The position numbers and the translations under genes are program-made. From positions 930,001 through 994,000 of the forward strand of contig NZ_CP042806.1 in assembly GCF_008000815.1 (NCBI RefSeq): a DNA stretch of 64,000 bases. Reading direction: 5' to 3'. Origin of the DNA: Terriglobus albidus (lineage in GTDB: Bacteria > Acidobacteriota > Terriglobia > Terriglobales > Acidobacteriaceae). Positions 34,798 to 45,392 of this stretch are shown here, piece by piece. Every line of letters starts with the position of its first letter. Position 1 is the first letter of the stretch. The notes beneath the pieces were generated by a model. That model ran no database searches and was not told the DNA's origin. It saw nothing but the letters and a program-made list of their open reading frames with translations.

Positions 34798-34847
34798 AAC
34801 CTTACAGATCCTTGTAGGTTGTTGAAAAAAAGACGTTACATCGTAAC
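34798..34847. promoter_or_regulatory. Palindromes in the divergent regulator/TonB intergenic region
   Basis: AACCTTACA (34798-34806) faces TGTAGGTT (34813-34820) with one bulged base, and GTTAC-ATC-GTAAC lies at 34835-34847. Both lie between the divergent start codons and share the TTACA/TGTAA element, which suggests a dimeric operator used by the membrane regulator (inference). Confidence 0.4.
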
Positions 34848-34907
34848 ATAACCCCTCGCAACTCGACAATTTGCAGCCTCGGGATCGAACCTTGCCGACG
34901 TCTCAAC

Positions 34908-34913
34908 GGAGGG
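34908..34913 (+). promoter_or_regulatory. Ribosome binding site deciding a TTG start
   Basis: GGAGGG lies eight bases before TTG at 34922. It favours TTG initiation over the upstream in-frame TTG at 34871, which has no such site. Confidence 0.7.
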
Positions 34914-34921
34914 CCTGCAAC

Positions 34922-37900
34922 TTGTTCGTCCACACACAGATTTCAAAAAAACTCGAAACGCCAATCTCCTGGTCTTTGTCCGCAGCCGGTCGTTCTCTCT
35001 TCCTCATGCTCGCCATGCTGGCAGTCTTGCTCATGCCGAAGGTGGGTCAAGCGCAGAGCTACACCTCCCAGGTCACTGGCCTGGTGAAGGACACCGCCGG
35101 AGCCATCGTCCCCAATGCCATGCTGGTAGCAACGGATACAGCCCGTGGAACCTCGCTCAGTGCGAAGTCCGACGAGCAGGGTGTCTACCGGTTCCCGTCG
35201 CTTCAGCCATCCACCTACCGAATCTCGTGCACCATGCCCGGCTTCCGTGCCTTCCAGCAGGAGGGCGTCACCCTTCTGGTCGACCAGGTGTTGCAGCTCG
35301 ACATCACGCTCGAGGTGGGTGAGGTGAAGGAGATCGTCACTGTCACCAGCACGCAGGCCGGTGTTGAGACCGCCAATGCATCGCTTGGCCAGGTGGTCAC
35401 CCAGCGCGAGATCGAGGAGCTTCCGCTCAACCTGCGCGACTCGCTCGGCCTTATCGCGCTGACACCCGGCACGGTCCTCGGAGCCAACTTCAGTGACGGC
35501 GGAGGCGGCAACGTCGGCCGCAACTACTTCCGCTCCGACTTCAATGTCGGTGGAGGACGCAGCGGATCGCAGGCCATCATGCTCGACGGGGCGCCCAACA
35601 CCACCGGCGATGTCAGCCGTGCCGTTATCAGTCCGCCGGTTGATGCCGTGCAGGAGTTCAAGGTGCAGGCCACCAGCTATGACGCGCAGTTCGGGCGCAC
35701 CTCCGGCGGCATCGTGAATGTGCTGACCAAGTCAGGCACCAACGACATTCACGGCAGCGTCTATGACTTCGAGCGCGACAGCTCGATGGACGCGAGCAAC
35801 TACTTCGCGACCGGCAACGTGCCCAACTATCACCGCCGCCAGACCGGCGGTGTGGTTGGTTTCCCCATCCTTCGCGATCGCTGGTTCATGTTCGGTGACT
35901 TCGAGGCGCTGCGGCAGCAGCTTCCGGTCAGCACCTTGTCCAGCGTGCCCACGCAGGCGCAGCGTGCCGGCGATTTTTCTTCGACTTACTACCAGGCTTC
36001 GGCAACTAGCGCACCGGCGCAGGTGGTCATCTATGACCCGGCGACATACAACGCCACCACCGGGCGACGCGCGGCCTTCAAGGGGAACATCGTTCCCGCA
36101 AACCGCATCAATCCCGTGGCGTTGAACATCCTCAAGTCCTATCCGCTGCCCAACCAGGCGGGCAATGCCGTCACCAACGTCAATAACTACATCTACACCG
36201 ACAACTCGGTCACCAACACAAACAAGTACGACCTCCGTACCGACCTGCATCCCGGGGAGAAGACCACGATCTTCGGCCGCTTTTCGCGGCAGACCGATGC
36301 GCGTATCGTGCCCGGCGCCATGCCGCCTGCCATCGCGGGCACGGTGACCGACGATCACTATGCACAGATTGTCATCGGCCTCTCGCGTGTCATCACGCAG
36401 AATCTCTTCGCCAATATTCAGACGTCGTTTACCCGCGGCCTTGCAAACCAGGCAGGCGGTCTGCCTACGGTGGATCTTGGCAGCCTGGGCTTCTCTTCGA
36501 CCTTTGCATCCATCGCTGCCCCGCAGCTCCCTATCATCTCGATGACGGACTATCGTGCGCTCACGCAGAAGAGCTCGGTCGGCCAGCAGCATCAGCCCAG
36601 GAACAACTACGTCACTACCGGTCTGCTCACCTACACGCGCGGACGCCACTCCTGGAAGTTCGGCGCGGAGTACTGGATTCTCAACTTCAACGAGTATCAG
36701 AACGCAAACTCTTCCGGCACGCTGAAGTTCGATCACACCTTTACGCAGCAGAATCCAACCGCGGCCACGAGCAAGACGCAGGGCAATGATCTGGCTAGCT
36801 TCCTGCTTGGCATTCCGTCCGGTGTTAGCTCAACCACCGGCGCTGCGGGAAGCTACATCCGCAAGGTTGCGGGCATCTCCACGGGCGGCCTGTACTCCGC
36901 TCTCTTCGTGCAGGACGACTTCCGCGCCACGTCGCGCCTTACGCTGAACTTCGGTTTGCGCTGGGATCTCAGCCGCGGCAATCGCGAGAAGTACAACCGC
37001 GTTGCCTGGTTCGATCCCACGGCTCCCAGCCCTCTTGCTGGTCCGGCTCATCTGCCTAACCTCACTGGCGTTGCCGTCTGGGCGGGCAGCGGTGCCTCGA
37101 AAGACCAGCAGGAGACCAAGTGGAGCAACTTCAATCCTCGCTTCGGCTTTGCCTACCAGTTGCCGCATCAGGCCGTGTTGCGCGGAGGCTATGGCATCTT
37201 CTTCCTGCCTAAATCCGTGCAGGCCAGCGGTGCGGGCGCCATCGGTACCACGGTCGACACACTGATGCCGATCGACAGCGTCATTCCTGCAAACTCACTG
37301 ACCGATCCCTTCCCGCAGGGAGCCACGCTACCCAGCAACAACCGTGATCCCAATACCGGCGCGGGCTCCACCATCAGCATTCCGCTCTATCACTACACCT
37401 CGGGCTACGTGCAGATGTTCAGCCTCGACTTCCAAAAGCAGCTTCCTTTCGGATTCGTGCTTGACACACACTACTGGGGAAATCTGGGAACGCATATTGC
37501 CACCTCGAAGAACCTGAACCAGTTGCCGAACCAGTATCTGAGCCTCGGTTCGAAGCTCACTACGACCACGGTTCCCAACCCGTTCTATGGAGTTCTCGCG
37601 AACCAGTCCGCGCCCGGGCAGAAGACCATCACTCTGCGCCAGTCGCTGCTTCCGTATCCACAGTATGTCGGTGACGGCGGAGTCGTGCAGGTTTATGAGC
37701 CTGCCGGTAAGACCAACTACAACGCCGGCACGGTGCAGGTAACCAAGCGCTTTTCGAAAGCGCTTAGTCTGAACGCTGCATACACCTATGCGAAGTCCAT
37801 GGATAACCTCGGTGTCCCGCTGGACTCCTACAACCGTGCCGGCGAGTACGCTCTCTCTGACCAGGATGCCACCCATCAGGCCATCGTCAGTTTCCTAGGT

Positions 37901-38389
37901 CAGCTTCCCTTTGGCCGCGGAAGACGATTCGCCCACGATATGAACCGCTTGATGGAGACGGCACTCGGTGGCTGGGATGCCAATACCATCATCCGGTTGC
38001 AATCTGGCTTCCCGGTCAACATTGCGCGTCCGGCCGTGCTTGCACCGGAGGCCAATGCTCAGCTCGATAACCCCACACCGCAGCAGTGGTTCGATACCAG
38101 CGTCATCTCCAGTGCAGGCTCCTATTCCTTCGGGAACATGGGCCGCCAGATTCCACATGTGCGCAGTGACATGCTGCAGAACGTTGACTTCGTTCTGGTG
38201 AAGAATATCGCCGCAAGCTGGCACGACCACACCATCACAACGCAGTTGCGCGCGGAATCGTACAACTTCCTCAATCATCCGCAGATGTCGGCTCCGAACG
38301 GAACGCCTACGTCAGCCAACTTCGGTACAGTCACCACGCAGGCAAACCGTCCTCGCGCCTTCCAGTTTGCCGTGAAGGTGAAGTTCTAA
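34922..38389 (+). CDS. TonB-dependent Oar-like outer-membrane receptor of the polysaccharide-type locus
   Basis: 1155 residues from TTG 34922 (GGAGGG eight bases upstream). The signal region is RSLFLMLAMLAVLLMPKVGQAQS. The carboxypeptidase-regulatory-like domain covers about 48-130 (VTGLVKDTAGAIVPNAMLVA ... VYRFPSLQPSTYRI). The plug has RSGSQAIMLDGAPNTTGDVSRA and FGRTSGGIVNVLTKSGTNDIHGSVYD. The barrel has ALFVQDDFRATSRLTLNFGLRWD, YTYAKSMDNLGVPL, FLGQLPFGRGRRF and the terminal FQFAVKVKF. It is first in a same-strand series of secreted enzymes and a symporter (38440-49413) and is divergent from a membrane regulator, so it is the likely outer-membrane entry for that locus. No SusD-type partner is seen, as expected for this phylum. 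Confidence 0.92.
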   Translation: MFVHTQISKKLETPISWSLSAAGRSLFLMLAMLAVLLMPKVGQAQSYTSQVTGLVKDTAGAIVPNAMLVATDTARGTSLSAKSDEQGVYRFPSLQPSTYRISCTMPGFRAFQQEGVTLLVDQVLQLDITLEVGEVKEIVTVTSTQAGVETANASLGQVVTQREIEELPLNLRDSLGLIALTPGTVLGANFSDGGGGNVGRNYFRSDFNVGGGRSGSQAIMLDGAPNTTGDVSRAVISPPVDAVQEFKVQATSYDAQFGRTSGGIVNVLTKSGTNDIHGSVYDFERDSSMDASNYFATGNVPNYHRRQTGGVVGFPILRDRWFMFGDFEALRQQLPVSTLSSVPTQAQRAGDFSSTYYQASATSAPAQVVIYDPATYNATTGRRAAFKGNIVPANRINPVALNILKSYPLPNQAGNAVTNVNNYIYTDNSVTNTNKYDLRTDLHPGEKTTIFGRFSRQTDARIVPGAMPPAIAGTVTDDHYAQIVIGLSRVITQNLFANIQTSFTRGLANQAGGLPTVDLGSLGFSSTFASIAAPQLPIISMTDYRALTQKSSVGQQHQPRNNYVTTGLLTYTRGRHSWKFGAEYWILNFNEYQNANSSGTLKFDHTFTQQNPTAATSKTQGNDLASFLLGIPSGVSSTTGAAGSYIRKVAGISTGGLYSALFVQDDFRATSRLTLNFGLRWDLSRGNREKYNRVAWFDPTAPSPLAGPAHLPNLTGVAVWAGSGASKDQQETKWSNFNPRFGFAYQLPHQAVLRGGYGIFFLPKSVQASGAGAIGTTVDTLMPIDSVIPANSLTDPFPQGATLPSNNRDPNTGAGSTISIPLYHYTSGYVQMFSLDFQKQLPFGFVLDTHYWGNLGTHIATSKNLNQLPNQYLSLGSKLTTTTVPNPFYGVLANQSAPGQKTITLRQSLLPYPQYVGDGGVVQVYEPAGKTNYNAGTVQVTKRFSKALSLNAAYTYAKSMDNLGVPLDSYNRAGEYALSDQDATHQAIVSFLGQLPFGRGRRFAHDMNRLMETALGGWDANTIIRLQSGFPVNIARPAVLAPEANAQLDNPTPQQWFDTSVISSAGSYSFGNMGRQIPHVRSDMLQNVDFVLVKNIAASWHDHTITTQLRAESYNFLNHPQMSAPNGTPTSANFGTVTTQANRPRAFQFAVKVKF

Positions 38390-38439
38390 TCCCCTAAAGA
38401 AATTTCCAAACACAACGACTTCAAACAAGCAGAGGACTG

Positions 38440-40635
38440 ATGAGATTCAAGCGTATCCGGACATGGATGATCGGCTGTGCGATTGCAACCTTCGCCATGC
38501 AGCAGGTGAGCCTCGCACAAGCGTCGCAGATGGATGTAGTGGTCTATGGTGCGACCCCGGCCGGCATTACCGCTGCGGTGGCAGCCGCCCGCGAAGGTAG
38601 GCATGTTCTTCTTCTCGAACCGTCGGCGCATATCGGAGGTATTGTCGCCGGGGGCCTGACCAAGACCGATATTGGAAGGCGGGAGACCATCGGCGGCCTG
38701 CCTGCGGAATTCTTTGCCAGGGTGCTGGCGCATTATGAGCGCGCCTTTGGTAAAGATTCCGAACAGGCACGTGCCACTAAAGGCGGTCTCTTCTTTGAGC
38801 CCCATGTGGCGGAGCAGGTCTTCGAAGAGATGCTCTCGGAGGCGAAGGTCACGGTTCTCAAGGATCGGCAGCTAACCGCTGCGTCTCTGGGGCCGAATCA
38901 TCTGCAGTCGATCATGGTGCAGTCGCCGGATAAGAGCCTGCAGCAGATCGTTGGAAAAGTCTTCATCGATACATCATATGAGGGCGATTTGATGGCGGCG
39001 GCGCATGTGCCGTATCGTGTAGGCCGCGAGGGGGCTGCGGAGTACAACGAATCGTTAGCGGGCATGAATCGGGGTCCGCACGAGCTGATCGGGAAAGGCG
39101 ACCAGCGTCTGCAGGCCTATAGCATTCGTTCCACGATTACGAATCGCGCAGACCTGCGGCTGCCCTTCCCAAAACCGCAGCACTACACGCCAGAGGCGTT
39201 TGCGGATTTTCTTGCGCACATCCACCAGAAGAATATTCATACTTTCCAGCAGCTCTTTCCCGATGTGCCCGAGTGGGGACCGGTGAATGGAAAGTCTGAT
39301 CCCAACAAGGCCGATGACGTCGATGGAAACCTCAACTACGTCGAGGCAGATTCGGCAACGCGTCGTGCCGTCTATGAACACACTCGCGATCTCTGGCTGA
39401 CCTTCTGGTACATGCTGCAGAACGATCCTTCGCTGAGCGACGAGTTCAAGCAGACAGCCCGCGAATGGGGTCTGCCGAAGGATGAGTTTACGGATACGGC
39501 TAACGTCTCTTCGCAGCTCTATGTGCGCGAAGCCAGACGGATGATCGGCCGCTACCTGATGACGCAGAACGATGTGCAGCATGACCGCACCAAGCCCGAC
39601 GGTATTGCCATCGGCAGCTACGTCATCGACTCGCACCCGGTACAGACCATCCTCACCGAGAAGGGTCTCATTCAGGAGGGCGGCAATATCGCCGGATGGA
39701 CCGATCCCTACAGCATTCCTTATCGCTCTATCACGCCTGTCAGTCCCGACAATCTTCTTGTTCCAGTCGATCTCTCCGCGACACACATCGCGTACTGCAC
39801 TATCCGCATGGAGCCGGTTTTCATGGAGCTGGGCCAGGCGGCAGGCCTGGCCGCATCCATGGCGATCGTCAAGAACATTGCTGTGCAGGAGATCTCAACG
39901 GATCAATTGCGTAAACGGCTCAGCGAGCAGAAAGTCCCGCTCGATCCCATGTTCCGTCCGCGTGTCGCTATCGAGATAGAGAATCCGGCAACCCCGGGGA
40001 CGCCGGTCCAGTTTCATGTGAAGGCGTTGGAGGTGCGGTCGCCGCTCACGCAGTACTTCTGGAACTTCGATGGATCGGGCAGCGTGCAGAGCACCGATGC
40101 ATCGCCGAAGTGGAGCTTCACCTCCGGTAAACCATATACGGTCAGCCTTATCGTGGTGGACTCCGACGGAAACTCTTCGCTCATCGCCAGGCGCACCATC
40201 GGTGGGACAGCAGAAGGAACACCCGATGTCACGCTGCACTATGAGCAGGCGCAGGAGCATGGCCTCTGGGATAAGACCGCAATCGCGGGTCTGGATGAAC
40301 GGGATCTCGTCGCCTGGCACGACCTGAATAACGACAAAGGCAAGAAATCGGTGCGCTTCGAGGCGAAGTTGTCACGGCCTGGAACCTATCGCCTTGCGAT
40401 TGCTTATCCCAAGAGCACCAGGCGAGCGACAAATGTGCCTATTACGGTGACGACCATCCAGGAGACACGCACGCTCCGTCTTAACGAGAAGGTAAAGGAC
40501 ACGCCCTTCGCCTTTGTTCCTCTCGCCGACTTCCACATCGCACAGGGGGAATCGCCCTCCGTGACCGTCGGTACCGACGGCACCGACGGCGATGTCGCCA
40601 TCGAAGCCATCCGCTGGCTTTGGATCGGAGAATGA
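38440..40635 (+). CDS. Secreted FAD-dependent oxidoreductase with PKD-like and golvesin/xanthan-lyase-type C-terminal domains
   Basis: 731 residues with a signal peptide ending VSLAQA. The FAD-binding fold starts at about residue 31: [20 protein letters not shown], with GATPAG at 37-42 and a Glu at 60. Further family blocks are [43 protein letters not shown] and the late [19 protein letters not shown], as in the PF12831 group. Residues about 515-590 look like a PKD fold ([15 protein letters not shown] ... [13 protein letters not shown]). The end (about 600-731) has the golvesin/xanthan-lyase C-terminal pattern ([20 protein letters not shown] ... AIEAIRWLW), often carbohydrate-binding. It probably oxidises or eliminates within a glycan outside the inner membrane. 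Its paralogue follows after 40 bases. Confidence 0.8.
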   Translation: MRFKRIRTWMIGCAIATFAMQQVSLAQASQMDVVVYGATPAGITAAVAAAREGRHVLLLEPSAHIGGIVAGGLTKTDIGRRETIGGLPAEFFARVLAHYERAFGKDSEQARATKGGLFFEPHVAEQVFEEMLSEAKVTVLKDRQLTAASLGPNHLQSIMVQSPDKSLQQIVGKVFIDTSYEGDLMAAAHVPYRVGREGAAEYNESLAGMNRGPHELIGKGDQRLQAYSIRSTITNRADLRLPFPKPQHYTPEAFADFLAHIHQKNIHTFQQLFPDVPEWGPVNGKSDPNKADDVDGNLNYVEADSATRRAVYEHTRDLWLTFWYMLQNDPSLSDEFKQTAREWGLPKDEFTDTANVSSQLYVREARRMIGRYLMTQNDVQHDRTKPDGIAIGSYVIDSHPVQTILTEKGLIQEGGNIAGWTDPYSIPYRSITPVSPDNLLVPVDLSATHIAYCTIRMEPVFMELGQAAGLAASMAIVKNIAVQEISTDQLRKRLSEQKVPLDPMFRPRVAIEIENPATPGTPVQFHVKALEVRSPLTQYFWNFDGSGSVQSTDASPKWSFTSGKPYTVSLIVVDSDGNSSLIARRTIGGTAEGTPDVTLHYEQAQEHGLWDKTAIAGLDERDLVAWHDLNNDKGKKSVRFEAKLSRPGTYRLAIAYPKSTRRATNVPITVTTIQETRTLRLNEKVKDTPFAFVPLADFHIAQGESPSVTVGTDGTDGDVAIEAIRWLWIGE

Positions 40636-40675
40636 CCGGCGAATGAGACCCACTTCATTACTGCAAAAGGAAACT

Positions 40676-42286
40676 ATGCGACTCACTCGAATTCTCTTCC
40701 TCCTGCTTTGCTCTCTGTTGTTGACTCCCCGTCCCACGATGGCCGCGGAGAAGGATGTATATGACGTTGTGGTCTATGGCGGCTCTGCCTCCGGCATCAT
40801 CGCTGCGGTCAGCGCCGCGCGTAACGGAGCCGCAAAGGTTGTACTGGTCTCGGCCAATCCTCACCTCGGCGGCATGGTGACGAACGGGCTATTCCGTACC
40901 GATGTCGGCCGTCCCACAGTCATCGGCGGCATCCCGTATGAGTTCTGGCAGCGCGGCGATGCCTACTACCAGCAGCACCACCTCACCCACGCCAGTATGT
41001 GGAACACCGAGCCGCACATCGCCGAGCAGATCTTCGACGACATGCTGAAAGAAGCCAACGTTGTTGTTGCGGCGGGCTGCCTGCTGAAAGAACACGGCGG
41101 AGTCAAGAAAGAGGGGAAGCAGATCGTTGCGATCAGTACGGAGGATGGCAAGGTCTTTCGCGGAAAGGTATTCATCGATGCGACCTATGAGGGCGATCTG
41201 ATGGCCTTCGCCGGGGCCTCCAATATCGTCGGCCGCGAATCACAGAAACAGTACGGCGAGTACTCCGCCGGGGTGCGTGACGCCCACTCGGAGCACATCA
41301 AGGCCTATGACGCCGATGGTAAGCTGCTTGCCGGTGTGATGCCGCACCGCGAAGGCGAGATCGGCGATGGCGATAACAAGACCCAGGCCTATAACTTCCG
41401 CGTCGTTCTCTCACACGACAAAAAGAACCAGGTCCCCTATCCCAAGCCGGCGCACTACAACCCCCATCTCTACGATGTATTGTTGAACCGCATGCTCGCC
41501 GCCGCGAGTCATGATTCCGATGAGCGGCTGGTGAAAGGCTTCTGGCCCGCTCTGGGGATCGCCAGCGATAAGGCTGACCTTAACTATGCCGACTTCGTCG
41601 CCGGAAGCTGGAACTATCCCAATGCGAACTATGCCGAGCGCGAACGCATCTGGCAGCAGCACTATGACTTCATTGCCGGAATGCTGTGGTTCATGGCGAA
41701 CGACGCACGCGTGCCGAAGGCGATTCAGAGCGCCGTCAACGAATGGGGTTTGGCCAAAGATGAGTTTGTCGACCATCACAACTGGCCCTATGAGGTGTAT
41801 GTACGCGAAGCTCGTCGTCTGATTGGTGACTACGTCATGCGGCAGCAGGATGTTGTGGACAACCTCACCAAGCCCGATTCCGTCGGCCTGGGAAGCTATG
41901 GCCTGGATGTGCATCCGGTACAGATGTTCGCGGATGAAAAGGGGGAAGTTGCAACCGAAGGTGTTCCGCAACGCACGGAACAGGTTCGGATGAAACACGT
42001 TCCTTACCAGATGCCGTATCGCATTCTGCTTCCCAAGGCATCGGAGCTCACCAATCTGCTGGTGACGATCTGCCCGTCCATCAGCCACGCCGCCTACTCC
42101 ACGCTCCGCATGGAGCCGCAGTACATGATTCTGGGTCAGGCTGCCGGTGCGGGTGCCGCGCTCGCGGTGAAGAACAAGGTTGCCGTGCAGGCAGTCGATA
42201 TCAAGGCGCTGCAGCAGAGCCTTCGCTCTGGTAACGCCATCCTCGAAGTTGACCTCACACAGTTCAAAGACGTGTTGAACCAGTAG
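40676..42286 (+). CDS. Secreted FAD-dependent oxidoreductase, paralogue without accessory domains
   Basis: 536 residues from ATG 40676 (AAAGGA just upstream); an ATG at 40643 and a longer frame from 40592 are less likely because they bury the signal [24 protein letters not shown]. The FAD fold begins [19 protein letters not shown] (Gly35 to Gly40). [62 protein letters not shown] and [19 protein letters not shown] align with the preceding protein throughout, so the pair is a tandem duplication with domain loss or gain at the 3' end. Substrate unknown; the context points to a carbohydrate. The two genes are 40 bases apart and should share a transcript. Confidence 0.82.
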   Translation: MRLTRILFLLLCSLLLTPRPTMAAEKDVYDVVVYGGSASGIIAAVSAARNGAAKVVLVSANPHLGGMVTNGLFRTDVGRPTVIGGIPYEFWQRGDAYYQQHHLTHASMWNTEPHIAEQIFDDMLKEANVVVAAGCLLKEHGGVKKEGKQIVAISTEDGKVFRGKVFIDATYEGDLMAFAGASNIVGRESQKQYGEYSAGVRDAHSEHIKAYDADGKLLAGVMPHREGEIGDGDNKTQAYNFRVVLSHDKKNQVPYPKPAHYNPHLYDVLLNRMLAAASHDSDERLVKGFWPALGIASDKADLNYADFVAGSWNYPNANYAERERIWQQHYDFIAGMLWFMANDARVPKAIQSAVNEWGLAKDEFVDHHNWPYEVYVREARRLIGDYVMRQQDVVDNLTKPDSVGLGSYGLDVHPVQMFADEKGEVATEGVPQRTEQVRMKHVPYQMPYRILLPKASELTNLLVTICPSISHAAYSTLRMEPQYMILGQAAGAGAALAVKNKVAVQAVDIKALQQSLRSGNAILEVDLTQFKDVLNQ

Positions 42287-42398
42287 TGCCTCGGGGGAGA
42301 TCGTCCTGTGCGGTCTCCCTTTCTTTTCCCATGGGCTGGTTGTATCACCCGCTTTGCCGTTCATCTCACGACAGATCGGTGTTCCTGAAAGGAGCTCC

Positions 42399-45368
42399 AT
42401 GTCCCAACTCGTGCGTTTTAAATCTGGTATCGCAACTCTCATGCTTCTGGCAGCCTCACTGGCGGTTGGCCAGACCATACCGTCCGGAGCGCTTCTAAAG
42501 CATCAGCCCTCCGGAACCACCAACTACGTCTTCAACTCTTCGGTCTTGCTGGCTCCGCCAGCCGCTCCCGCCGATGCTTCGGCTACTATCCAGGCGGCGA
42601 TCAACACCATGGCGTCCGCCTCGTTATCCAAGGGCGGGGTGATCCTGCTTGCGCCGGGAACCTACTATCTTGCCCATACGCTGAAGCTTGAGGGCAGCGG
42701 TGTAACCCTGGTCGGCGTCAGAGCCGTTACCTCTACCGGCCAGAATGGCAGCTATCCCACGCTGACCTACGATGACTCGTTGGTGGATGACGATTATGAC
42801 AATCGCAGTACGACTGAGTCGACCCTTGGCGTGGATGTGCCCATCATCGATACGCCGGCAGCGATCCGCGTCAACGGCAATGCTGATTACTCCGGAACCC
42901 GTACTTTCAACTATGGCGGCCTGATCGGGATCAATCTGGCCTTCACCGGAACGGTGGGCTCAGGCAGTGAGGGCGATACCGCCACCGGTGTGGCGGTGAA
43001 TCTGCCGCATCAAACGCTCTTTCGTGATCTCACTATTACCAATGCGTACAACGGCCTCGACGTCGGCGATAGCACCAGCCCCTACTTTCTGAACATCAAT
43101 ATCTCCGGTGTGCGAGGAACCTTTGGCGCACGCCTGGGTACCTTCCATACTGATGCCATCAAGATGCACGCGCTCACCATCTCAGCGAGCACCGGCAATA
43201 CCAGCACGACGCTGGCGATTCTTCCCGCCAATATGGAGCTGATCGGCGGCAATCTCTCCGGAGGCGGCATCGGTCTTCACATCACTGGAGCGGACTCCAC
43301 GACCTTCGCCAATGATGTCTACCTCCGCTCCCTGCTGATTCAGCACACCAATGCGCAGGGAATCCTGGTGGACTTCGCCCGGCAGGTCTACGTCAGTGAC
43401 ACCACCATCAACTATGCCGGCGCAGAAGCCATCAAGGTGACCCCGAATTTCTACGGCGGTCTGGCATTTACCAACCTTCGCACCTCCTACACCGGCCTTA
43501 GCGCCATCCGCGTGCAGCGGGGCATGAACATCAACCTGGTGAATGCGGTGCTGCTGAACAGCGGCCAGCGCAAGTCGAGTGCGAGCTCTGATGATCTGCC
43601 CATCGCCGATCTCTCCGTGGACTCCAGCGTCACCTCGCTGAACGTCGTCGGCGGCCGCTTCGGCTCTGCGAACGGAACCACGGTCCATGAGGACTGGGGC
43701 ATGTACGTCAGCACGGCGAGCCCGCTCTATACGCCATGGCATACGCCGACGCTCATCGCCTCGAACATCGACTTCCTCAATATTCCCACCGCGCAGCGAA
43801 GCTCCGGCATTTCCATCACCAACGCCAGTGCGTACTACACGCTCTACAACGCCGGCTACTTCAATCCGCCGGCGGAGGACACGTGGTCGCTTCAGAATCT
43901 TCCCACAGATCCGGTCGGTACGGGTGTGATGGCAGTCGTCAAAGGCTTCAACCTTTACGATCTGCCTGAGATCCGTGACCGCCAGTGGATCGATCTCACC
44001 TCTTCGGCGCTTAGCACGCATCCTGTCGTGGACAGCTCCGGCAACATCAATACCACGAACTTTACCTACTGGGAAGACATTGCAGCCAGCCAGTTTCCGG
44101 AAGGCGTAGTGCTGTATCTTCCCGCCGGGCACTTCAACACCAGCTTCAGCTCGTACACGCGCAAGATCTATAACGTGTCCGATCCGCTCGTGATCAACCA
44201 TGCTGCTATCCAGGTTCTAGGCGATGGACGAAACGTTACGCAGATCACGGACCCGGTGGCTGTTCCGACTCAGAATGCATTTCAGGTCGTATCCGGATCG
44301 ACCGGAAGCGGGTTGTTCGGTCTGACCGTCTTTTACTCGAAGACAGCCGCGCTTACGGCTCCGTCGAATACGCCGGTCACGTACGCTCCGCCATTTCTCA
44401 TTACCAACACCTCGCAGATCCGGTTCGCCAACATCGGCGCACGCTACAGTATGGGCGGCGGCGTCTCTATCGTCGACACGACGAACTCTGAGCTCTTCGA
44501 TGTCGACATGTCGAGCATGGGCGTCAACAACACGCAGCCCTCGGTTCCGCTGGGCGTCTACACCCTCACGGCGACGACCAATGAGGCGACATCCGACATC
44601 CGCTTCTATCAGGCCTACGGCGAATTCCTGCGTAACATCTGGATGCCGTCGACCTCGTCGTTCTGCAATACTTCGACTGCGTGCACGCTTCCGCCCGATC
44701 AGATTCCTGACCTCGAGTGGATCCGGCTCGTTGGTGGCGTCACGCGTTTCCGCACCGACTCGGGAACATTGATCGAAGGCAGAGTGGGCTACCAGACGGT
44801 CGCTAACGACCAGGGAACGCCGCACAATCTCTCATCGTTCAAGTTCGCGATCGACCACGCTTATGTCTACGGTGCCGATCTGCAGCAGGCCACTGATGCA
44901 GACTTCGACGAGCCCTGGATCAACACCCGCCACGTCGCCTTCTTCGCAGAGAGCGGTGTTACTGGAAACCTGAGGATCTTGACCTCCGGAAGCCGTGGAG
45001 CAGCCTTCGAAGCCTTCCTGCTGCAGGGCGGAACCACGGTCTCGCTCATCAACTGCCAGATCGGCAACAATTCCAACCTGTGGACTCCCTACAGCTCCAT
45101 GCAGACGCGGCCCCTCTCCGGTGTGTATCTGGGCCCCTCGGTCGGTAGTACAGTCTTTGTCGGCGGCATGAATGGCTGGATCGCCAACTCCAGCTACGCC
45201 AATGCTGGGGTCAACGGCAACCTGCAGGATTATGGAATCATTCTTGGGACAGGCGCTGCAACCTCGGCCTACACCATCTACGGAACCGATCTCTACGGCA
45301 ACAACGCCGCGAAGGTCGGGCAACAGTCCGGCGGTGGTACCGGCGCAACCGTGTTGATCCCTAACTGA
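42399..45368 (+). CDS. Secreted double beta-helix protein, pectate-lyase-3-like
   Basis: 989 residues from ATG 42399 (AAAGGAG four bases upstream). The signal peptide ends LAVGQT. Residues about 45-110 carry the pectate-lyase-3 entry pattern: ASATIQAAINTMASASLSKGGVILLAPGTYYLAHTLKLEGSGVTLVGV. Successive short strands then run to about 500 as in a right-handed parallel beta-helix. From about residue 520 a second start appears (WIDLTSSALSTHPVVDSSGNINTTNF ... PEGVVLYLPAGHFNTS ... LGDGRNVTQI), so the protein is two beta-helices in tandem. Proteins of this fold are lyases, hydrolases or epimerases of uronic-acid-containing polysaccharides, or phage-like binding proteins; no catalytic triad could be fixed by eye. 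It lies between the FAD oxidoreductases and the TIM-barrel-like enzyme. Confidence 0.75.
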   Translation: MSQLVRFKSGIATLMLLAASLAVGQTIPSGALLKHQPSGTTNYVFNSSVLLAPPAAPADASATIQAAINTMASASLSKGGVILLAPGTYYLAHTLKLEGSGVTLVGVRAVTSTGQNGSYPTLTYDDSLVDDDYDNRSTTESTLGVDVPIIDTPAAIRVNGNADYSGTRTFNYGGLIGINLAFTGTVGSGSEGDTATGVAVNLPHQTLFRDLTITNAYNGLDVGDSTSPYFLNINISGVRGTFGARLGTFHTDAIKMHALTISASTGNTSTTLAILPANMELIGGNLSGGGIGLHITGADSTTFANDVYLRSLLIQHTNAQGILVDFARQVYVSDTTINYAGAEAIKVTPNFYGGLAFTNLRTSYTGLSAIRVQRGMNINLVNAVLLNSGQRKSSASSDDLPIADLSVDSSVTSLNVVGGRFGSANGTTVHEDWGMYVSTASPLYTPWHTPTLIASNIDFLNIPTAQRSSGISITNASAYYTLYNAGYFNPPAEDTWSLQNLPTDPVGTGVMAVVKGFNLYDLPEIRDRQWIDLTSSALSTHPVVDSSGNINTTNFTYWEDIAASQFPEGVVLYLPAGHFNTSFSSYTRKIYNVSDPLVINHAAIQVLGDGRNVTQITDPVAVPTQNAFQVVSGSTGSGLFGLTVFYSKTAALTAPSNTPVTYAPPFLITNTSQIRFANIGARYSMGGGVSIVDTTNSELFDVDMSSMGVNNTQPSVPLGVYTLTATTNEATSDIRFYQAYGEFLRNIWMPSTSSFCNTSTACTLPPDQIPDLEWIRLVGGVTRFRTDSGTLIEGRVGYQTVANDQGTPHNLSSFKFAIDHAYVYGADLQQATDADFDEPWINTRHVAFFAESGVTGNLRILTSGSRGAAFEAFLLQGGTTVSLINCQIGNNSNLWTPYSSMQTRPLSGVYLGPSVGSTVFVGGMNGWIANSSYANAGVNGNLQDYGIILGTGAATSAYTIYGTDLYGNNAAKVGQQSGGGTGATVLIPN

Positions 45369-45392
45369 GCAACAGGAGGCAGGCGAGTAATC

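Noticed and set aside
35732..36736. 334-codon minus-strand frame inside the TonB receptor gene
   Set aside because: Antisense shadow of the receptor; no domain or ribosome site.
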